DNA of 64,000 nucleotides from Xylanibacter brevis ATCC 19188 (GCF_000621725.1 NZ_JHXM01000003.1:124001-188000), one strand, 5' to 3'; counted from the stretch's first letter, positions 22,938 to 31,871 are shown. Made by a program: numbers and translations. Notes: a model not told the origin generated them from the sequence alone.

Positions 22938-23082
22938 GTGCATTACCCATGAAGTTATATCACATAGTAATGGCTTGGTAAATATATCAGATCCACATAG
23001 ACATAAATCAATTTGATAATCAGTAAGTTATAAAAGATATTAAAATCCTCATAGTAAACACCTCCGTTTCCCGTTGTTTTGT

Positions 23083-23090
23083 TATTTTTG
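23083..23090 (+). promoter_or_regulatory. -7 promoter box of the SusR-like regulator gene
   Basis: TATTTTTG followed by C matches TAnnTTTG and lies 30 bases upstream of the start codon. The -33 region is weak. Confidence 0.5.
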
Positions 23091-23120
23091 CAACATAATT
23101 ACTAAACTATATAACTTCGC

Positions 23121-24770
23121 ATGGTCAGAATCATTCTATTACTAACCCTCGTCATGCTGTCTTCCGCGGTGAAGGCAGACAACCAGCAGCTCTATGAGGA
23201 ACTGGATGCCACAATAGCGAAACGTGGACAATACATAGAGGCAAAGGAGAACCAGATTGCCTTTTTGAAGAAGAAACTGCGCACGGAGCGCGATAGCAGC
23301 GCCATGCTGAAGGTGGTGGAGGATCTCTACAGCGAGTATCATGTCTATCAGTTTGACTCGGCCATGGTCTATGCTAACCGCGGACTGACACTGAGCCAGC
23401 GACTGGGCAATCGTTACTATACCGACCTGTTCACGGTCTATGTGGCTCAGATCATGGCTATTGGCGGACTCTATAGCGAGGCAATGGCCTTTCTCGACAA
23501 CTTCAAGCCGGCGGAGGCCGACAAGCGGTTGCTCTTCAAATACTATTTCACCTACTTTAATATATATGCCTATTGGAGCGACTATTGCGGCGATACAACC
23601 TTCACGCCCCACTACCGGCAGAAGGCCAACGAATACTTGCGCGAGGCTATGCAGCACGCTAATCCGCAAGACCCCGACTACCAGTACTACAAGGGCGAAC
23701 AGATGGTGTATGTGACTGCCAACAGCAAACAGGCTCGCGAGCACTATCTGCGCATCCTCGACACCACCGAGGAAACATCGCGCATCTATGCGATGTCGGC
23801 CTTTGCCTTGGCTGGCAACTACAAGGTGGACAACCAGATGGAGAAGTACGAGGAGTATCTCATACGCTCGGCCTTGAGCGACCTGAAGTGCTGCACCAAG
23901 GAGAACATGTCCATGCAGGTGTTGGCAGAATATCTGTTCAGCCTCAGCGACCAGCATATCGAACGGTCGGAGCGCTACATCAACGTGTCGATGGAGGATG
24001 CCAAGTTCTACAACAACCGTCTGCGCATACTGGAGATATCGCGTACGCTGCCGCAGATCATGCTGCGCTATCAGGAGACGGTGAAGACGCAGAACCGCGC
24101 CTTGCGCTACTCGCTGCTCTTCATCTCGCTGCTGGTCGTTGCCATGTTGTGGGCCATCTGGCTCATCTATCGCAAGAACCGCCTGCTGGCGTTAGGACGT
24201 AGGGAGTTGGCGGATAGTAACATGCAGCTGACTGAGGCCAACCGCCAGTTGGCTGTGTCCAACGAGCAGCAGGGCATTCTGAACCAGAAATTGGTGGACA
24301 CCAACAAGCGCCGCGAGGGACTGGCGTCCATCTATATAGACCTCTGTGCACAGTACATTGACAAGCTCAACAAGTACCAGACGCTGGTGAAGCGCAAGAT
24401 CAAGGCGAACCAGGCGCAGGAGCTATTGCAGACCATCTCCTCTACGCGCATCTCCGAGGAGGATGCAGCCACCTTCCTCACCCGTTTCGACAAGGCTTTC
24501 CTGGAGCTCTACCCCACCTTCATCGATGAGTTCAACGAACTGCTACTGCCCGAGGGGCGCATCCTGCAGAAGACGCCAGGCACGCTGACCACCGAGTTGC
24601 GCACCTTTGCTCTTATTCGCCTGGGGGTGAAGAAGACCACCGACATCGCCGACCTGCTCTTCCTTTCCTCACAGACCATCTACAACTGCCGTTCTCTGGT
24701 GAAGAACAAGGCAATCAACAAGGACACTTTCGACGACGATGTACTACAACTGTGCACCGTGATTAAATAA
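23121..24770 (+). CDS. SusR-like membrane-spanning transcription regulator (DUF6377 type)
   Basis: A 549-residue regulator built like SusR of Bacteroides thetaiotaomicron. A signal peptide is followed by a periplasmic helical/TPR sensor region (about residues 20-330), one transmembrane segment (LLFISLLVVAMLWAIWLIY, about 335-355), a coiled coil (RELADSNMQLTEANRQLAVS) and a C-terminal helix-turn-helix domain (VKKTTDIADLLFLSSQTIYN). SusR-type proteins sense the imported oligosaccharide and activate the susC operon. It is divergent from susC, so it very probably controls that locus. Confidence 0.9.
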   Translation: MVRIILLLTLVMLSSAVKADNQQLYEELDATIAKRGQYIEAKENQIAFLKKKLRTERDSSAMLKVVEDLYSEYHVYQFDSAMVYANRGLTLSQRLGNRYYTDLFTVYVAQIMAIGGLYSEAMAFLDNFKPAEADKRLLFKYYFTYFNIYAYWSDYCGDTTFTPHYRQKANEYLREAMQHANPQDPDYQYYKGEQMVYVTANSKQAREHYLRILDTTEETSRIYAMSAFALAGNYKVDNQMEKYEEYLIRSALSDLKCCTKENMSMQVLAEYLFSLSDQHIERSERYINVSMEDAKFYNNRLRILEISRTLPQIMLRYQETVKTQNRALRYSLLFISLLVVAMLWAIWLIYRKNRLLALGRRELADSNMQLTEANRQLAVSNEQQGILNQKLVDTNKRREGLASIYIDLCAQYIDKLNKYQTLVKRKIKANQAQELLQTISSTRISEEDAATFLTRFDKAFLELYPTFIDEFNELLLPEGRILQKTPGTLTTELRTFALIRLGVKKTTDIADLLFLSSQTIYNCRSLVKNKAINKDTFDDDVLQLCTVIK

Positions 24771-24793
24771 AGGATAAGTTAAGAGGAACGATT

Positions 24794-25156
24794 ATGAGTA
24801 AGATTACAAAAGAACAATATGAGTTTGCATTGGCACGAATTGAGGAGCTATTGCCAATTGTTGACGACAACACACCAGCCAACGACCGCAATGCCGTAGA
24901 GCTAACAATGATGTCAAACATAGTCATAGATTATGAAAAGGAGCATTTCCCCATCAACAAGCCAACAGTTGCACAACTGATTGAGTTATCGCTTGAAGAA
25001 AAGCAGATGAGTCAGAAACAGTTAGCAATTGAAATTGGTGTCAGTCCTTCTCGCATCAACGACTATGTCTCTGGCCGAGCAGAACCTACATTAAAGATTG
25101 CTCGCCTTCTTTGCTCCACACTTGGCATTACGCCTGCAGCTATGTTGGGCTGCTAA
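24794..25156 (+). CDS. HigA-like XRE-family antitoxin, no toxin partner visible
   Basis: A 120-residue protein with a Xre-type helix-turn-helix at about residues 75-115 (MSQKQLAIEIGVSPSRINDYVSGR) and an acidic helical N-terminal half, typical of HigA antitoxins (COG5499). A HigB toxin would normally be immediately upstream. Here the upstream gene is the SusR-like regulator, 23 bases away, and a terminator follows, so no toxin gene exists in the unit. Codon use is more AT-rich than that of its neighbours, suggesting acquisition. It may repress transcription or neutralise a toxin encoded elsewhere. Confidence 0.85.
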   Translation: MSKITKEQYEFALARIEELLPIVDDNTPANDRNAVELTMMSNIVIDYEKEHFPINKPTVAQLIELSLEEKQMSQKQLAIEIGVSPSRINDYVSGRAEPTLKIARLLCSTLGITPAAMLGC

Positions 25157-25166
25157 TAACATAAAA

Positions 25167-25207
25167 CAATGCCGCTACCCGTTCTGCAGGTAGCGGCATT
25201 GTTTTTA
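25167..25207 (+). terminator. Terminator after the HigA-like gene
   Basis: CAATGCCGCTACC (25167-25179) pairs perfectly with GGTAGCGGCATTG (25189-25201), followed by TTTTT. Confidence 0.9.
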
Positions 25208-25225
25208 TATAACGATAGCGCAGGA

Positions 25226-25408
25226 TTAGTAATCCCCTTCATCGTCGAAGTCGAAGAAGCGGGAGAGGCCTTCACTATCTGCATCTTCATCAATCAGGTT
25301 TTCTGAAGTTAATTCGCCCTCACCATTCATTGCGAACGAACCAGCGAGAACAGTTTGTATCTCAACTTTAGTCATAGCCATTTCGGGCTTCATATATATC
25401 TTTTTCAT
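25226..25408 (-). CDS. Small acidic-tailed peptide of Prevotella type, unknown function
   Basis: A 60-residue peptide starting MKKIYMKPEMAM and ending in a very acidic FFDFDDEGDY tail, with a LAGSFAMNGEG segment in the middle. Short proteins opening MKKxYxKPE with Asp/Glu-rich ends are common and uncharacterised in Prevotella. The start at 25408 has an AAAGAAG ribosome-binding-like sequence; the longer frame from 25495 has none. It is downstream of and co-oriented with the truncated secreted gene. It may be a secreted or modified peptide, which is speculative. Confidence 0.6.
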   Translation of the reverse strand: MKKIYMKPEMAMTKVEIQTVLAGSFAMNGEGELTSENLIDEDADSEGLSRFFDFDDEGDY

Positions 25409-25584
25409 ATCTTCTTTCGTTTTATTGTTCTTAATGTGGCCGCCTTTGGCGGGAAGGTTTAGCTCGACGGCCGAAGGGAAAGTCAAATTTTTCAAAATTT
25501 GGTTCAGAATTTTACAGAATAATTTTCTTTTTCCTGAATAATTTTGATTTCAATTTTATATAATTTCCTGCGAAGCAGCCTCCT

Positions 25585-27393
25585 TTACTTAACTATTACC
25601 TTTTTACCATTCACGATATAAAGTCCCTTTGCAGGCTTCATTACCTTGCGTCCCATCAAATCGTAAACAGAGCCCCCACCTTTGGATATTGCAGGGACAA
25701 GGTCATATATCCTTGCAACCACTTCATCATTAAGTTCTAGACTGATACGGGCATTGTTAGTAACAGACTGCAAGTAAGCACGGTTCTTGGCTACTGTTTG
25801 ACCTGCTGCCTGATAGAAGCCCACCACTCCGTTTTTCTTGTTCAAGATATAGTTATAAGGACCTGTACCCGTTGCAACAGCAGCACCAGTACCACGAACG
25901 AATGCATTATCAGCATCTGCCCATGCGGAAACACTTGAAGCAACAACAGGAACGGAATAAGTATCCTCGTCGCCTTGCAGAAGCACGCCCTCGCCTGCTG
26001 GTACAGTTGTCACCTTGGTAAAGGTAATAGCACCTTGATCATCTACAACAGCTTTGTATGCTTTCAGGCCAGTAACGCTAGTATAGTCCAAGTCAAAGTC
26101 ACTAACATAGGTAGCAAATCCTGCTGCAGAAACAGCAACTTCCTCATTTGGTACTGTTGTGCAGTAGCCAGAGAGTGTTTTATATGTTATAGAAACATCA
26201 TCTACATATCTTACTGCTGTTGTATTATAACAATGAAAACGAACATACAGAGTTTTCTTACCATCAAAGTCCTTTGACTTCAAAGAGTAAGCTCCATTAT
26301 CATCAAAAGAACTCATCGCATAAGTTGAAACAGCAGTCCAACTAGATCCATCTTCGGATGTTTCTATATATACATTATAATTATTATTATTCGTTTTCCT
26401 AGCAAAGGCAAAAGAGAAATTTGTCACATTTACTTTATTTTTGAAAGTCACATAAGAGTTTGCAGTATTAATCTTTCCAGAGTAACTTCCAGAGTTCTTA
26501 CTTTCATTACTTTGCGCAGGACCCGAAATTGTCCAATCATCGTCTGATGAAGTTTCAAATCCATATGTTTTTACTGTCATTGGAGCTTTGGCTAATACTG
26601 CGTAATAAATAGCATCAGCTGTACATGTTGCAGAAGTCACATAAGTAGGAGCCGTATTTTGAGGGACATCTAATGTACTGGCTCTCCATCCCACAAATGA
26701 ATAACCTGTCGGGATTGAAACTGGGGCAGCGAAATCAATTGCTGTGTTTTCTTCTATATTCTCTGTTTTAACGATTACACCATTCACACTCCATTTTATC
26801 TCGTGGGTAACCACAGCCTCAAAACTTGCAGTAACTGTCGCATCAGCTGTACCCATGGTGATTGTTGTTGAAGCAGCCTCATCGTCATCAATTGTTGCAC
26901 CTGTACCTGTAATAGTCCATCCCGTGAACTTATAGCCAGCATTAGCGTGCGCCTCTATTGTCGTTGTAGAACCCTCGCGTACAGATGTAGCGCCCAAGTC
27001 AATTGTTCCTCCAGCCACAGGGTCAGCTACAGAAGACAACGTGTGCGTAGGAATTGCTTCAAAGTTAATTCTAATAGTGCAATCAGTAGAAGCAGTTACT
27101 GAGAATGTATTATCTTCATTGTTTGTTACCGTAGCAGTACCACTGGTCACTGTATATCCTTCTGCACCAGATTTTACTCGATAACCAGATTTTGGCGTAG
27201 CAGTAATGGTTGTTGTACCAGATACTGTACCCATGTCTTCGTCATTGGAAACGGCCGTGATTGTATAGGAAGCTGCTGCAGTATATGTAACTGTAATCGT
27301 ATTTATCTTACCAGTACCTGTTGCTGTCAATGTAACTGATGCTGCATTACCAGTCCATGTTCCATCACTAAAAGCTCCCACATTTGCAGAGAA
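25585..27393 (-). pseudogene. Secreted repeat protein with Prevotella C-terminal tail, 5' end missing
   Basis: About 600 residues remain. In order: beta-rich N-terminal part (FSANVGAFSDGTWTG), one or two InlB/Big-type repeats (YRVKSGAEGYTV, YKFTGWTITGTGATI), a further domain with a GYSFVGW motif, a carbohydrate-binding-like beta-sandwich (YGFETSSDDDWTISG to YVDDVSITYK) and the tail VYDLMGRKV...GLYIVNGKKVIVK shared with the protein at 12368. No signal peptide is present. The frame runs on to 27510, but those extra codons are antisense to an ispG fragment, so the true 5' end is lost at about 27393. Probably a non-functional remnant of a surface protein. Confidence 0.75.
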
Positions 27394-27498
27394 AGTATCT
27401 ACCGTGCCAAGGAGTGCGTGCTGAAGAACATTCCCGAGGAAGAGGCCGTAGAACGCCTGCTGGAACTTATCAACAGCGACCGTGCCGCCAAGGCGTAA
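27394..27498 (+). pseudogene. 3' fragment of a second, diverged ispG
   Basis: The frame SIYRAKECVLKNIPEEEAVE onward to a TAA at 27496-27498 matches the C-terminus of IspG encoded at 10834-12228. Over 28 codons I count 27 identical amino acids but 16 of 84 nucleotide differences, almost all synonymous. It is therefore not a recent copy of the intact gene but the end of an independent ispG. It lacks everything upstream and is joined directly to the cut 5' end of the secreted gene. Confidence 0.85.
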
Positions 27499-27523
27499 GT
27501 TCGCTGACAATAAACGAAAATAA

Positions 27524-27564
27524 AAAAGAAGACCCGAACATGATGTTCAGGTCTTCTTTTTTTA
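27524..27564. terminator. Bidirectional terminator between ispG fragment and purF homologue
   Basis: AAAAAAGAAGACC-c-GAACA and TGTTC-a-GGTCTTCTTTTTTT form a long stem around the loop near 27542, flanked by A and T runs. It can stop both the ispG-fragment transcript and the convergent purF homologue. Confidence 0.85.
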
Positions 27565-27605
27565 TATCAATGCTGCTTCGGCTTATCCGAAGCCTTAGCT
27601 TTGCT

Positions 27606-29039
27606 TTAACCAAAGAACTCGCCGTCACCCTGCTGATCGTAGCTGCTGCCATCGAAACAGTGAGTACATACGCTGTTCTTGGGCAAGCCGATAGAGGCTA
27701 CAAGGTCCTCGAGTGTGGCAAACTTCACAGAGGTGAGGCCCAGTCGGCGGGCTATCTCATCGACCATGCGCTTGTATTCAGGCGAGTCGGTCTGTGCATA
27801 CTTGTCGAGCATGGCCTTGTCGTCGCCCTCGAAGTCGCGGATGATCTGACGCGTGATCAGCTCCATGTCGCTCTTTGAAGAGGTGAAGCCAATGAACGGA
27901 CAGCCATAGACCAGTGGCGGACATGAGATACGTACGTGTACCTCCTTGGCGCCGTTCTCGAAGAACTCGCGCACATTGTCGCGCAACTGCGTGCCACGCA
28001 CAATAGAGTCGTCGCAGAACACGATGCGCTGATCCTTCAGGATGTTGCCGTTGGGAATCAGCTTCATCTTGGCCACCAGGCTACGACGCGCCTGATTGTT
28101 GGGAGTAAACGAGCGAGGCCATGTGGGGGTATATTTCAGCACGGCACGCTTGTATGGAATCTTGGCACCGTCGGCATAGCCCAGCGCCATACCTACACCC
28201 GAGTCGGGGATGCCACATACCAAGTCTGCTTCTACATGATCTTTCTCGCCCATGCACTTACCATTGCGCTCGCGTACCTCCTCGACGTTGATGCCCTCGT
28301 AGCAAGAGGCAGGGAAACCATAGTAAACCCACAGGAACGAGCAAATCTGACAGCGCTTGAAGGCTGGCTGCATCACCTCTACCGAGTCGCTCTTCACCTT
28401 GACAATCTCGCCAGGACCGATGTCGCGCACGGTCTTATAGCCCAGATTGGGGAAACTGGTGCTCTCGCTCGACAGGGCGTAGCCGTCTTCGCGGTGGCCC
28501 AGCACGATAGGTGTGCGGCCCAGGAAGTCGCGTGCAGCAATGATGCCGTCCTCGGTCAGGATCAGCATAGAGCACGAGCCCTTAATCTTACGATAAACCA
28601 GGTTGATGCCATCCACAAACGTGTTGCCCATATTGATGAGCAGCGCCACGAGCTCCGTTTGGTTCAGGTTGTTGGCGCTCTGCTCGCTCAGGTGCATGCG
28701 CTGTGCCAACAGCTCGTCGGCAATCTCGCGCAGGTTGTTGATCTTTGCCACCGTGACCACGGCATAGCGTCCCAGATGTGAGTTAATGATGATAGGCTGA
28801 GGGTCGGTGTCGCTGATGACGCCTACGCCCTGATTGCCTGAGAAATCGTCGAGTTCATCTTCGAACTTCGAACGGAAATAGTCACGCTCCAGCGAGTGGA
28901 TGCTACGCGAGAATCCCTTCTCTGTATCGTAGGTTACCAAACCTGCACGTCGTGTACCAAGGTGTGAATTGTAGTCAGTTCCGTAAAACAAATCGTTTAC
29001 GCAACTCTTCGTAGAGATTGTGCCAAAAAAGCCGCCCAT
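27606..29039 (-). CDS. purF: Amidophosphoribosyltransferase homologue without N-terminal catalytic Cys
   Basis: About 477 residues. The C-terminal half is a clear type I phosphoribosyltransferase with the PRPP loop VFCDDSIVRGTQL. The N-terminal half is a class II glutamine amidotransferase domain, but the protein starts MGGFFGTIS where PurF normally starts MCGI, so the processed N-terminal Cys nucleophile is absent. I recall similar MGGFFG-starting proteins in other Bacteroidales, so this may be a conserved variant. An upstream start at 29111 precedes the promoter box and is rejected. PurF makes phosphoribosylamine; whether this one uses ammonia or another substrate is open. Confidence 0.85.
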   Translation of the reverse strand: MGGFFGTISTKSCVNDLFYGTDYNSHLGTRRAGLVTYDTEKGFSRSIHSLERDYFRSKFEDELDDFSGNQGVGVISDTDPQPIIINSHLGRYAVVTVAKINNLREIADELLAQRMHLSEQSANNLNQTELVALLINMGNTFVDGINLVYRKIKGSCSMLILTEDGIIAARDFLGRTPIVLGHREDGYALSSESTSFPNLGYKTVRDIGPGEIVKVKSDSVEVMQPAFKRCQICSFLWVYYGFPASCYEGINVEEVRERNGKCMGEKDHVEADLVCGIPDSGVGMALGYADGAKIPYKRAVLKYTPTWPRSFTPNNQARRSLVAKMKLIPNGNILKDQRIVFCDDSIVRGTQLRDNVREFFENGAKEVHVRISCPPLVYGCPFIGFTSSKSDMELITRQIIRDFEGDDKAMLDKYAQTDSPEYKRMVDEIARRLGLTSVKFATLEDLVASIGLPKNSVCTHCFDGSSYDQQGDGEFFG

Positions 29040-29071
29040 AATTGTTATCGCTGTGTTGATTAAAATCGGGT

Positions 29072-29080
29072 GCAAAATTA
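29072..29080 (-). promoter_or_regulatory. -7 promoter box of the purF homologue
   Basis: Reverse-strand TAATTTTGC matches TAnnTTTG, with GTTG about 20 bases further upstream. It gives a leader of about 25 bases before the start at 29039. Confidence 0.5.
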
Positions 29081-29107
29081 CAAAAATCTCGCTGAATGCG
29101 CAACATT

Positions 29108-30067
29108 TCAACGAGATTTTTTGTATATATATCTTAAAAGGAAATAATAAACTGTACCAACAAATACACCGGCCACGGCATCAATGGCGTAATGGGCCAT
29201 GATATAAAAGGTACCGAAGAACATCAGCACGGCGCAGGGCAACAGGCAGAAGAACAGCCAACGGCTGCGGGCCTGCCACGCCAGCCACAACAGGATGGTG
29301 GTGACGCCCACATGACTGCTGGGGAAAGCGGCGGTGGGGCGCTCGCCGGCGTCGTGCGAGATGATGGTGAGCTGATGGAACAGTCCGTCTTGCCATCCGG
29401 GAATGGGCAGACAGTCGGTGTTGTTTTCAAAATAGTAGCCCACGTTGGGGAACACACCTTGCGCTATCTGGTCCACCCCTACGGCGCAGTAGTAGAACTG
29501 CGGGCCGGCCACGGGCAGGAAGATAAACACCAGGTAGAACAGGAAGAAGCCGCCCAGCATGATGAATGCCATGCGGTCGAAGTCTTCAAAACGCTTGAAG
29601 AGGTAGTAGAGCATCACGACCACCATGACCACATAGTAGCTCTCATAGCCCATCTTCACCAGTTCGCTGACCAGCGGTTGCGGGTATTGCTGGGCAAAAA
29701 GCAGTGCGGGCTGACAGCCGAAGAGGGTCTGTTCCCACTGTGCAAACACGTGGTCCAGATTGGGCAGCACGCGGTTCAGCTCATACGTATCGGGATACCA
29801 CAGGCCCAGCAGCAACATTTGTGCCAAGGCACGCAGAAACATGGTGAAGCGGCAAGGCTTCAACGCATAAATCTCTTTCAGTAGGAATATGGCTGCCAGC
29901 GTCTGCAGACGCACGCTCAGCATGGGCATCAGGTGCATTTCATGACCGAACGAATAGTAAGTCATGAGTATTGAAGTAAGCACCAGGTAGGCCATGATGA
30001 GCCATTCGAAGGCCAGGAATCCCTGGCGGGGTTGCTCGTCGCGAGCAAAGAGTTGCTTTAAATCCAT
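29108..30067 (-). CDS. PAP2-family integral membrane phosphatase/transferase
   Basis: A 319-residue membrane protein with about six or more hydrophobic segments. PAP2 motifs are visible: GPQFYY, then the central AAFPSSHVGVTT (active His) and FYIMAHYAIDAVAG (second His and Asp). This arrangement is seen in lipid phosphatases and in Aur1-like inositol phosphorylceramide synthases, which Bacteroidetes use for sphingolipids; choosing between them needs phylogeny. Its first 10 bases overlap the end of the epimerase gene, so the pair is translationally coupled. Confidence 0.88.
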   Translation of the reverse strand: MDLKQLFARDEQPRQGFLAFEWLIMAYLVLTSILMTYYSFGHEMHLMPMLSVRLQTLAAIFLLKEIYALKPCRFTMFLRALAQMLLLGLWYPDTYELNRVLPNLDHVFAQWEQTLFGCQPALLFAQQYPQPLVSELVKMGYESYYVVMVVVMLYYLFKRFEDFDRMAFIMLGGFFLFYLVFIFLPVAGPQFYYCAVGVDQIAQGVFPNVGYYFENNTDCLPIPGWQDGLFHQLTIISHDAGERPTAAFPSSHVGVTTILLWLAWQARSRWLFFCLLPCAVLMFFGTFYIMAHYAIDAVAGVFVGTVYYFLLRYIYKKSR

Positions 30068-31071
30068 CCGTTATCTTGATACCATTTCACGGTGAGGGGC
30101 ACTCCCCTCTCCAGTGTGTATTGTGGGTTATAGCCCAACTCGCGTCGGGCGGGCTCTATGTCGCAGCGCCAGTTGCGCTGCTTCAGAATGTGATACTTGT
30201 CGTTGTTCAGTGCGCTGATCTTACCACGCAGATGACCTATCTTGTCGCCAAACCAGGTGACCACGCGCAGCACCCATACCGGGGCGGTGATACGAATCCA
30301 CCAGGGGTTGCCCAGTTCGCGGCGAATCAGATCAGAGAAGGTGGTTGACTGATAGACCTCGCCATCGCTGAGGAAGTACTTGTGGCCCACCTCGCCATGT
30401 TCCAATGCCAGGAACACAGCCTGCACCACGTCGAGCACATAGACGAAGGTGATGTCCTGACGGGTGAAGCCCACGGCGAAGTCGCTGTGCTGCTTGATGC
30501 TCTGCACCATCAGGAAGTAGTCGCGCTCACGGGGACCATAGACACCAGTGGGGCGCAGCACGATATAGGGGAAGGGCTCACCTGTGGACGAGGCGCTGTT
30601 CAGCGAGTCCAACCAGCGCTCGGCTTCCAGCTTGCTCTTGCCATAGGCGGTGTTGGGCTGCGGTGTGTCGGTGTCTTTTATCTCGGTATATGGCTGCTGT
30701 TCGCGGATGGCGCCATAGATGCTGAGCGAACTCAAATACACGAAGCGCTTCAGCGGCATCTGCAGTGCCATCAGCGCACGCACCAGGTTCTTGGTGCCCT
30801 CGGTGTTCACACGGAAGAAGTCGTCGGTGTTCAGGCATTTCGTCACACCGGCAGCATGCACCACATAGTCGAACTGATGCGGGCGCAGCTGCTCCTCCAG
30901 TCTGCTCTGGCTCGACAGGTCGAGCTCCAGGAAGTGCAGTCCGTCGATGTTCAGGAAGTCACGTTTGCTACTGCCACGCACGGCTGCCCAGGTGTCAAAG
31001 CCCTGGCGCACGGCCTCTTCGCAAATGAACGAGCCAATGAATCCGCTGGCTCCCGTGATAAGAATCTTCAT
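30058..31071 (-). CDS. NAD(P)-dependent epimerase/dehydratase, extended SDR
   Basis: A 337-residue protein with the Rossmann signature TGASGFIGSF at the N-terminus, the Asp-containing ELDLS strand, catalytic SSLSIYG and YGKSK (YxxxK), and a C-terminal substrate domain. Members act on nucleotide sugars or on steroid/dihydroflavonol-like ketones; the substrate cannot be told from sequence. The start at 31071 (MKILITGA) is preferred over 31134, which precedes the promoter. Overlap with the PAP2 gene suggests a shared lipid or glycolipid pathway. Confidence 0.9.
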   Translation of the reverse strand: MKILITGASGFIGSFICEEAVRQGFDTWAAVRGSSKRDFLNIDGLHFLELDLSSQSRLEEQLRPHQFDYVVHAAGVTKCLNTDDFFRVNTEGTKNLVRALMALQMPLKRFVYLSSLSIYGAIREQQPYTEIKDTDTPQPNTAYGKSKLEAERWLDSLNSASSTGEPFPYIVLRPTGVYGPRERDYFLMVQSIKQHSDFAVGFTRQDITFVYVLDVVQAVFLALEHGEVGHKYFLSDGEVYQSTTFSDLIRRELGNPWWIRITAPVWVLRVVTWFGDKIGHLRGKISALNNDKYHILKQRNWRCDIEPARRELGYNPQYTLERGVPLTVKWYQDNGWI

Positions 31072-31089
31072 AGATATTGAAATTTGGGT

Positions 31090-31128
31090 GCAAAGGTAGT
31101 AATTATTAAACGAAAATATGTATATTTG
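31090..31128. promoter_or_regulatory. Divergent promoter boxes, epimerase (-) and M15 peptidase (+)
   Basis: Reverse TACCTTTGC at 31098-31090 serves the epimerase-PAP2 pair. Forward TATATTTGC from 31121 serves the M15 gene, whose ATG is at 31146. The two -7 boxes lie 22 bases apart, so their upstream regions overlap. Confidence 0.65.
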
Positions 31129-31145
31129 CAGCAAAAATTAATGTT

Positions 31146-31790
31146 ATGAAATGGCTCTTATATATTAATATGGTGATGCTGATGCTCTGCGCGCAGGGCT
31201 GCAAGGCACAGTGTGAAGACTTCAGTATCAGCGAGATCAGCGACTCCGTGTGGAACGTGATGCAGGGTAAAACCTACCACAAGAACCCGCACATCCAGCG
31301 CTCGGACCTGCGCTACATCCGCGTGCTGCACTGGGACTACGATGGTAAGACGCGCCGGGGCGAGATGGTGTGCAACAAGCTCATCGCCGAGGACCTCATC
31401 GACATTTTCCGCCAGCTCTACAAGGCGCACTACCCCATCGAGCGCATGGTGCTGCCCGACAACTACGATGCTGACGACGAACGACAGATGCGCGACAACA
31501 ACACGTCGTGTTTCTGCTATCGCGTCGTGGCCAACTCGAAGACGCTGTCGAAGCACGCCATGGGCATGGCCGTGGACCTGAACACGCTTTACAATCCCTA
31601 CTACCGCCGCTACCCCAGCGGAAAGGTGGTCATTCAGCCCACCACCGGCAAGCCTTACTGCGACCGCTCGAAAAAGTTCCGCTATAAGATCACCAGCGAC
31701 GACCTGGCTTGTCGCCTCTTCAAGAAGCACGGTTTCACGTGGGGAGGCGACTGGAAGTCGCACAAGGACTACCAGCATTTCGAGAAGTAA
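31146..31790 (+). CDS. M15 family peptidase, D-Ala-D-Ala carboxypeptidase-like
   Basis: A 214-residue secreted protein; the signal sequence ends AQGCKAQ and could be a lipoprotein signal. The M15 zinc motif SxHxxGxAxD is present as SKHAMGMAVDLN, and the C-terminal HFEK supplies the third ligand region. M15C/DUF peptidases trim peptidoglycan peptides in the periplasm. It stands alone between a divergent operon and the thioredoxin-like gene. Confidence 0.9.
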   Translation: MKWLLYINMVMLMLCAQGCKAQCEDFSISEISDSVWNVMQGKTYHKNPHIQRSDLRYIRVLHWDYDGKTRRGEMVCNKLIAEDLIDIFRQLYKAHYPIERMVLPDNYDADDERQMRDNNTSCFCYRVVANSKTLSKHAMGMAVDLNTLYNPYYRRYPSGKVVIQPTTGKPYCDRSKKFRYKITSDDLACRLFKKHGFTWGGDWKSHKDYQHFEK

Positions 31791-31871
31791 ACACAGTGTA
31801 AACATAACATAAAAAAAGCAAACTTCTGAGCTTTTTGACGACTATACAGAGAGAATCAAAGAGAAAATAAC

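Noticed and set aside
24794..25156. A complete HigBA toxin-antitoxin pair
   Set aside because: No toxin-sized frame with HigB features exists upstream or downstream; only the antitoxin-like gene is present.
25435..25460. GC-rich inverted motif CCGCCtttGGCGGG as a regulatory hairpin
   Set aside because: Arms are only five bases, with no supporting promoter or terminator geometry.
25585..27510. Reading the secreted protein from an ATG at 27510
   Set aside because: The first 38 or so codons are exactly antisense to an ispG C-terminal fragment; the apparent start is an accident of the junction.
27384..27878. A 164-codon forward frame over the ispG fragment and the purF end
   Set aside because: It is out of frame with the IspG homology, crosses a strong terminator and is antisense to the purF homologue.
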